64,000 bases of DNA from Treponema sp. (GTDB taxonomy: Bacteria > Spirochaetota > Spirochaetia > Treponematales > Breznakiellaceae). Position 1 is the stretch's first letter. The number at the start of each line of letters is the position of its first letter. Position numbers and translations under genes: made by a program. The stretch is from NCBI GenBank assembly GCA_031256035.1, contig JAIRRJ010000067.1, positions 50,313 through 114,312 on the forward strand. Reading direction: 5' to 3'. Of this stretch, positions 61,487-64,000 are shown piece after piece. A model generated the notes under the pieces. The model was given only the letters and a program-made list of their open reading frames with translations. It had not been told where the DNA came from and did not search any database.

Positions 61487-62956
61487 TCAGAACCTAATAG
61501 GCCTCGAACCTTCAAGTTTATGAGTATCATTAAGGCTCTTTTGATATTCTCCTGCTCCATATGAACCTAAGTCACTCCTAACATTGTTTTCAATATTATC
61601 CCTTATACTATCAGGCATTGTGGTACCCATTTTTCTAAAGCCGTATTCAAAAGATGCTATATGAGCGTCAACTTCTCTATCAACTAGTGGTCTATTATCC
61701 CCCCTTTGATTTTGTTCAAAATGTTCATTCTCATGAAAAATAGTTTTAACAATATCAGAAACATTTCTAGTAAAATCTAAACCAATAGTATTATCTTCAC
61801 AAAATCCATTTGCTTTCTTTTCTTCACCATCAGGTGTTCTATATGTGAGAGAATCATAAGCCTCAAATTTTAATAAACCATTATCATGAGCAGCAAGGAT
61901 GTCCCTGCCTACTGGGTCTTTTTCAAGATGTCCCCTTATTTCTGCTACCTTATCGTCATCACTTCTCCCATTTGGATCAATATACTTAATCGGATTATTT
62001 CCCCCGTAATGATAAGCGTGGAAGTTCACATAATTAAATATTCCACCCACCCCTGGCAGCTTGCCAGCATCCTGTCCGGGGGCTGGAACATACTCCCCCA
62101 TGGCGGGATCACCGCTTAACCACCTTGCGGTTTTGGGGTCTAGGTATCTTGCGCCGTAATAATACAGCCCGGTCTCGCTATCGCGTTCTTTTCCGGTAAA
62201 CCTGTAAGGTATGTCAATCTGGCTCACCGCGCTTGCCTTCTCTATCCATAGTTCGCCATAGGGGGTGTACTCTAATCTTTCATACTCCTCTCCCTTGTAG
62301 TTCGTTATCAGTTGGGCGCTGCCTAAGTGGTCGCTGTGGTACCAGTACTGCTTCACCTGGTCGGCTCCCGCTATGAAATAACCGTCCGCGTACGATATTT
62401 TAGTCGCTATCCTTGTTTCGCCCAGGAATATATGCTTGCTGTTGTTCCCCGTCCTGTCGCTTAACAATCCGTCGTAGCGCCACGTCCACATCTTGTTGAA
62501 ATACAGCGTCTCGCTCTCGCTCCCTGTGCCGAACGAATATTTCCCGGTACGTTCGCCGTCGTGGCCGTACGTGTATTTCACCGTGTAGCGGGGATCGGCG
62601 CTCTCTTTAAGCCTGTTGCGCTCGTCCCACTTGTAATCCCTTCTATATATCTTGCTCTGTGCGCCGCCTGTTCCCTCGTTGCCGCCGCCGGGCATGCCCC
62701 ACGCGCCTTCCACATAGTAGGCGCCGCCTCCCGCGTCTTTCACTTCGGGGCTGCCCGCTTTCGGCTCGTCTGTAAACGGGGCGTCCTGTTCAGCTAACAC
62801 GTTCCCGTTGGCGTCGTACTTGTAGAACCTGTCCCCTATCCTGCTTGCCCTGTGCGCGTAACCCTCGGCGTATTCGTAGCTTTTTTTCTTTGTGCTAAAA
62901 CGGGGAACACATCTACTGGTCTTGTTAGTCTTTTTCCGTATAACTGTTGCCGTCAT
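61487..62956 (-). CDS. RHS-repeat core protein with C-terminal HExxH toxin-like domain (N-terminally truncated)
   Basis: 489 residues from ATG with AAGGGG upstream; a TTG at 62998 is possible. RHS repeats read FYKYDANGNVLAEQD, YTYGHDGERTGKYS, then the core: YWYHSDHLGSAQLITNYKGE, YTPYGELW, RFTGKERDSETGLYYYGARY, LDPKTARWLSGDP and NPIKYIDPNGR. Beyond about residue 335 the DNA turns AT-rich and encodes about 155 residues with VKTIFHENEHFEQNQRGDN, an HExxH metallopeptidase-like motif. This is the layout of a polymorphic toxin tip. Full RHS proteins are far longer, so this is an orphan or truncated module. Confidence 0.78.
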   Translation of the reverse strand: MTATVIRKKTNKTSRCVPRFSTKKKSYEYAEGYAHRASRIGDRFYKYDANGNVLAEQDAPFTDEPKAGSPEVKDAGGGAYYVEGAWGMPGGGNEGTGGAQSKIYRRDYKWDERNRLKESADPRYTVKYTYGHDGERTGKYSFGTGSESETLYFNKMWTWRYDGLLSDRTGNNSKHIFLGETRIATKISYADGYFIAGADQVKQYWYHSDHLGSAQLITNYKGEEYERLEYTPYGELWIEKASAVSQIDIPYRFTGKERDSETGLYYYGARYLDPKTARWLSGDPAMGEYVPAPGQDAGKLPGVGGIFNYVNFHAYHYGGNNPIKYIDPNGRSDDDKVAEIRGHLEKDPVGRDILAAHDNGLLKFEAYDSLTYRTPDGEEKKANGFCEDNTIGLDFTRNVSDIVKTIFHENEHFEQNQRGDNRPLVDREVDAHIASFEYGFRKMGTTMPDSIRDNIENNVRSDLGSYGAGEYQKSLNDTHKLEGSRPIRF

Positions 62957-63012
62957 CTTCGCTGTTCCCCTTGCTCCCTCTCTTTTTTTAGTACCCAATA
63001 GCTTTCTGTTTC

Positions 63013-63042
63013 ATTGTAACATACAATACGCTAATTGTGCAA
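63013..63042 (-). promoter_or_regulatory. Candidate promoter of the RHS module
   Basis: On the minus strand TTGCAC, 18-nt spacer, TACAAT. The region 62957-63272 otherwise holds no gene; a 13-nt direct repeat GCTCCCTCTCTT(t/g)T occurs near 62970 and again near 63228. Confidence 0.4.
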
Positions 63043-63272
63043 TGGTCTTTGTTGTAATTTATTTGCTGTCTACTGTTGCCAGCTTTAGTCCCATTGGTCT
63101 TCACAGCAATATATCTTATGTGCATTTTACTCGCAAAAGAGCCTCGCGCAAAGGCGCCAAGCCGCAAAGCTCACTTTTTTACACTTTTGCAGGTTATTAT
63201 AAAAAATAATGACGGCATCTTTGTACTCGCTCCCTCTCTTGTTGCAAGGCTTCCACTCTGTTACCATCACTC

Positions 63273-64000
63273 ATGATTATCTTCAAACTCTTTCTTGACC
63301 TTTTTCAATTCGCTCTCTTTGCTTTCACTAACAGAAAACGCCTCATGCAGGTGTTGCTTATGTTGTTCAAAACTAACGAAGTCCTTGTCAGAACGTTTGA
63401 ACAACACAGCGTCAGGCCGATCTTTCAGCCTCATGAAAAATACCTTATCGCAACTTTGTTTGAAAACACGTGCCACGCCGAACGCTTCTTCAATCTGGTT
63501 ACTCCAAAAACCATTCTCTCCGTATGGAAGAATATCTTTACCACTGACTGGTCACATAAGCACAAATCACGAGGTAAACCGCCAATCAATAAAGAAACCA
63601 AAGAACTTATTCTCAAACTCAAAAACGAAAACCGGCTTTGGGGCGCAAGGCGTATCAGGGACGAACTGCTTAAACTCTCTATCGACGTGTCCCATGAAAC
63701 CATAAGCAAAATAATTCAGCACTTCAGGAAAACAGGCGATGTAAAACCCGCTTTGTCATGGAAACGGTTCTTTAGTTCTCACTGGAAAACCCTGTTCGCC
63801 TGCGATTTCTTTACCGTAGACATTTTCGGTTTCAAACGTTTCTACGTCTTTTTCATCATTCAACTGCACACCAGAAAAATAGTCCAGTTCTCCTGCACCG
63901 ATCATCCCAACATGCTGTTCGTACGGAATCAGTTGTCCTGCTTTTCAGAACAGTTCCCCAATGTTCATCTCATTCATGACAATTCAGGCGAGTTAAAACA
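63273..64000 (+). CDS. DDE (integrase core) transposase, copy 2 (partial at the window edge)
   Basis: 242 codons open from ATG 63273 to the right edge. MIIFKLFLDLFQFALFAFTN and RKRLMQVLL open the protein, followed by the same HTH (LWGARRIRDELLKLSIDVSH), FACDFFTVDIFGFKRFYVFF and HDNSGELK. It is strongly similar to copy 1 at 59454-60494 (long runs of identity in the catalytic half, weaker at the N-terminus) but lacks its stop codon, so it may be active. Same orientation as copy 1. The catalytic Glu lies beyond the window. Confidence 0.88.
   Translation, partial: MIIFKLFLDLFQFALFAFTNRKRLMQVLLMLFKTNEVLVRTFEQHSVRPIFQPHEKYLIATLFENTCHAERFFNLVTPKTILSVWKNIFTTDWSHKHKSRGKPPINKETKELILKLKNENRLWGARRIRDELLKLSIDVSHETISKIIQHFRKTGDVKPALSWKRFFSSHWKTLFACDFFTVDIFGFKRFYVFFIIQLHTRKIVQFSCTDHPNMLFVRNQLSCFSEQFPNVHLIHDNSGELK

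Noticed and set aside
1..64000. CRISPR arrays or a complete prophage
   Set aside because: No regularly spaced direct repeats were seen, and the BRO-like gene is not accompanied by structural or packaging genes.

Overview
The window looks like chromosomal DNA of a spirochaete of the genus Treponema, or a close relative, with moderate GC (roughly half). Pointers are the order tRNA-Thr, rpmG, tRNA-Trp, secE, nusG, rplK, rplA, rplJ, rplL, rpoB, rpoC; an RpoB rifampicin cluster with the Asn typical of treponemes; LPP20-like and other lipoproteins with relaxed lipoboxes; BspA-type leucine-rich repeats; and a cyclophilin-FKBP fusion of a kind described in treponemes. The species cannot be named from the sequence alone.

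Layout. 1-3.7 kb: a partial response regulator, a zinc/manganese ABC transporter (znuA-znuC-znuB-like) and a BRO/DinD-like gene just upstream of it. 3.8-7.3 kb: an Fe-S aldo/keto reductase, a coiled-coil PD-(D/E)XK-like protein, a scrap of an Rpn-type gene and a secreted protein. 7.4-9.7 kb: a complete polar amino-acid ABC transporter. 9.7-21.3 kb (minus strand): RNA polymerase, ribosomal protein and tRNA genes, with several structured intergenic elements. 21.4-24.5 kb: a 117-nt palindromic element, an XRE regulator divergent from an Ig/InlB-repeat lipoprotein, and a second coiled-coil nuclease-like gene. 24.5-28.7 kb: a REC-HD-GYP protein and a hybrid histidine kinase whose Hpt domain is split by a frameshift. 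28.7-36.8 kb: deoD, tRNA-Leu, a small YodC-like protein, an AAA+ ATPase with three LPP20-like lipoproteins, and malQ.

36.9-48.1 kb: a DUF1538 membrane protein with a tandem PII-like partner, a LysM lipoprotein, metK, an Ldh2-type dehydrogenase, a toxin-antitoxin-like pair, an MBL hydrolase, an HDOD protein, a LamG/FN3 surface protein and uvrC. 48.1-49.7 kb: a 90-nt inverted-repeat element, duplicated zinc-ribbon genes and an AT-rich XRE-glyoxalase fusion. 49.8-57.2 kb: an RND efflux operon headed by a double-TetR regulator and ending in a small PII-like protein. 57.3-59.2 kb: a PilZ protein and the cyclophilin-FKBP fusion.

59.4-64 kb is the most accessory-looking part. Two same-orientation copies of one DDE transposase gene bracket an RHS-core protein with an AT-rich C-terminal domain carrying an HExxH motif, followed by a secreted leucine-rich-repeat protein with an abnormal tail. 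This is an IS-flanked polymorphic-toxin cassette, possibly a composite mobile unit. The first transposase copy has an in-frame stop and the second runs off the window.
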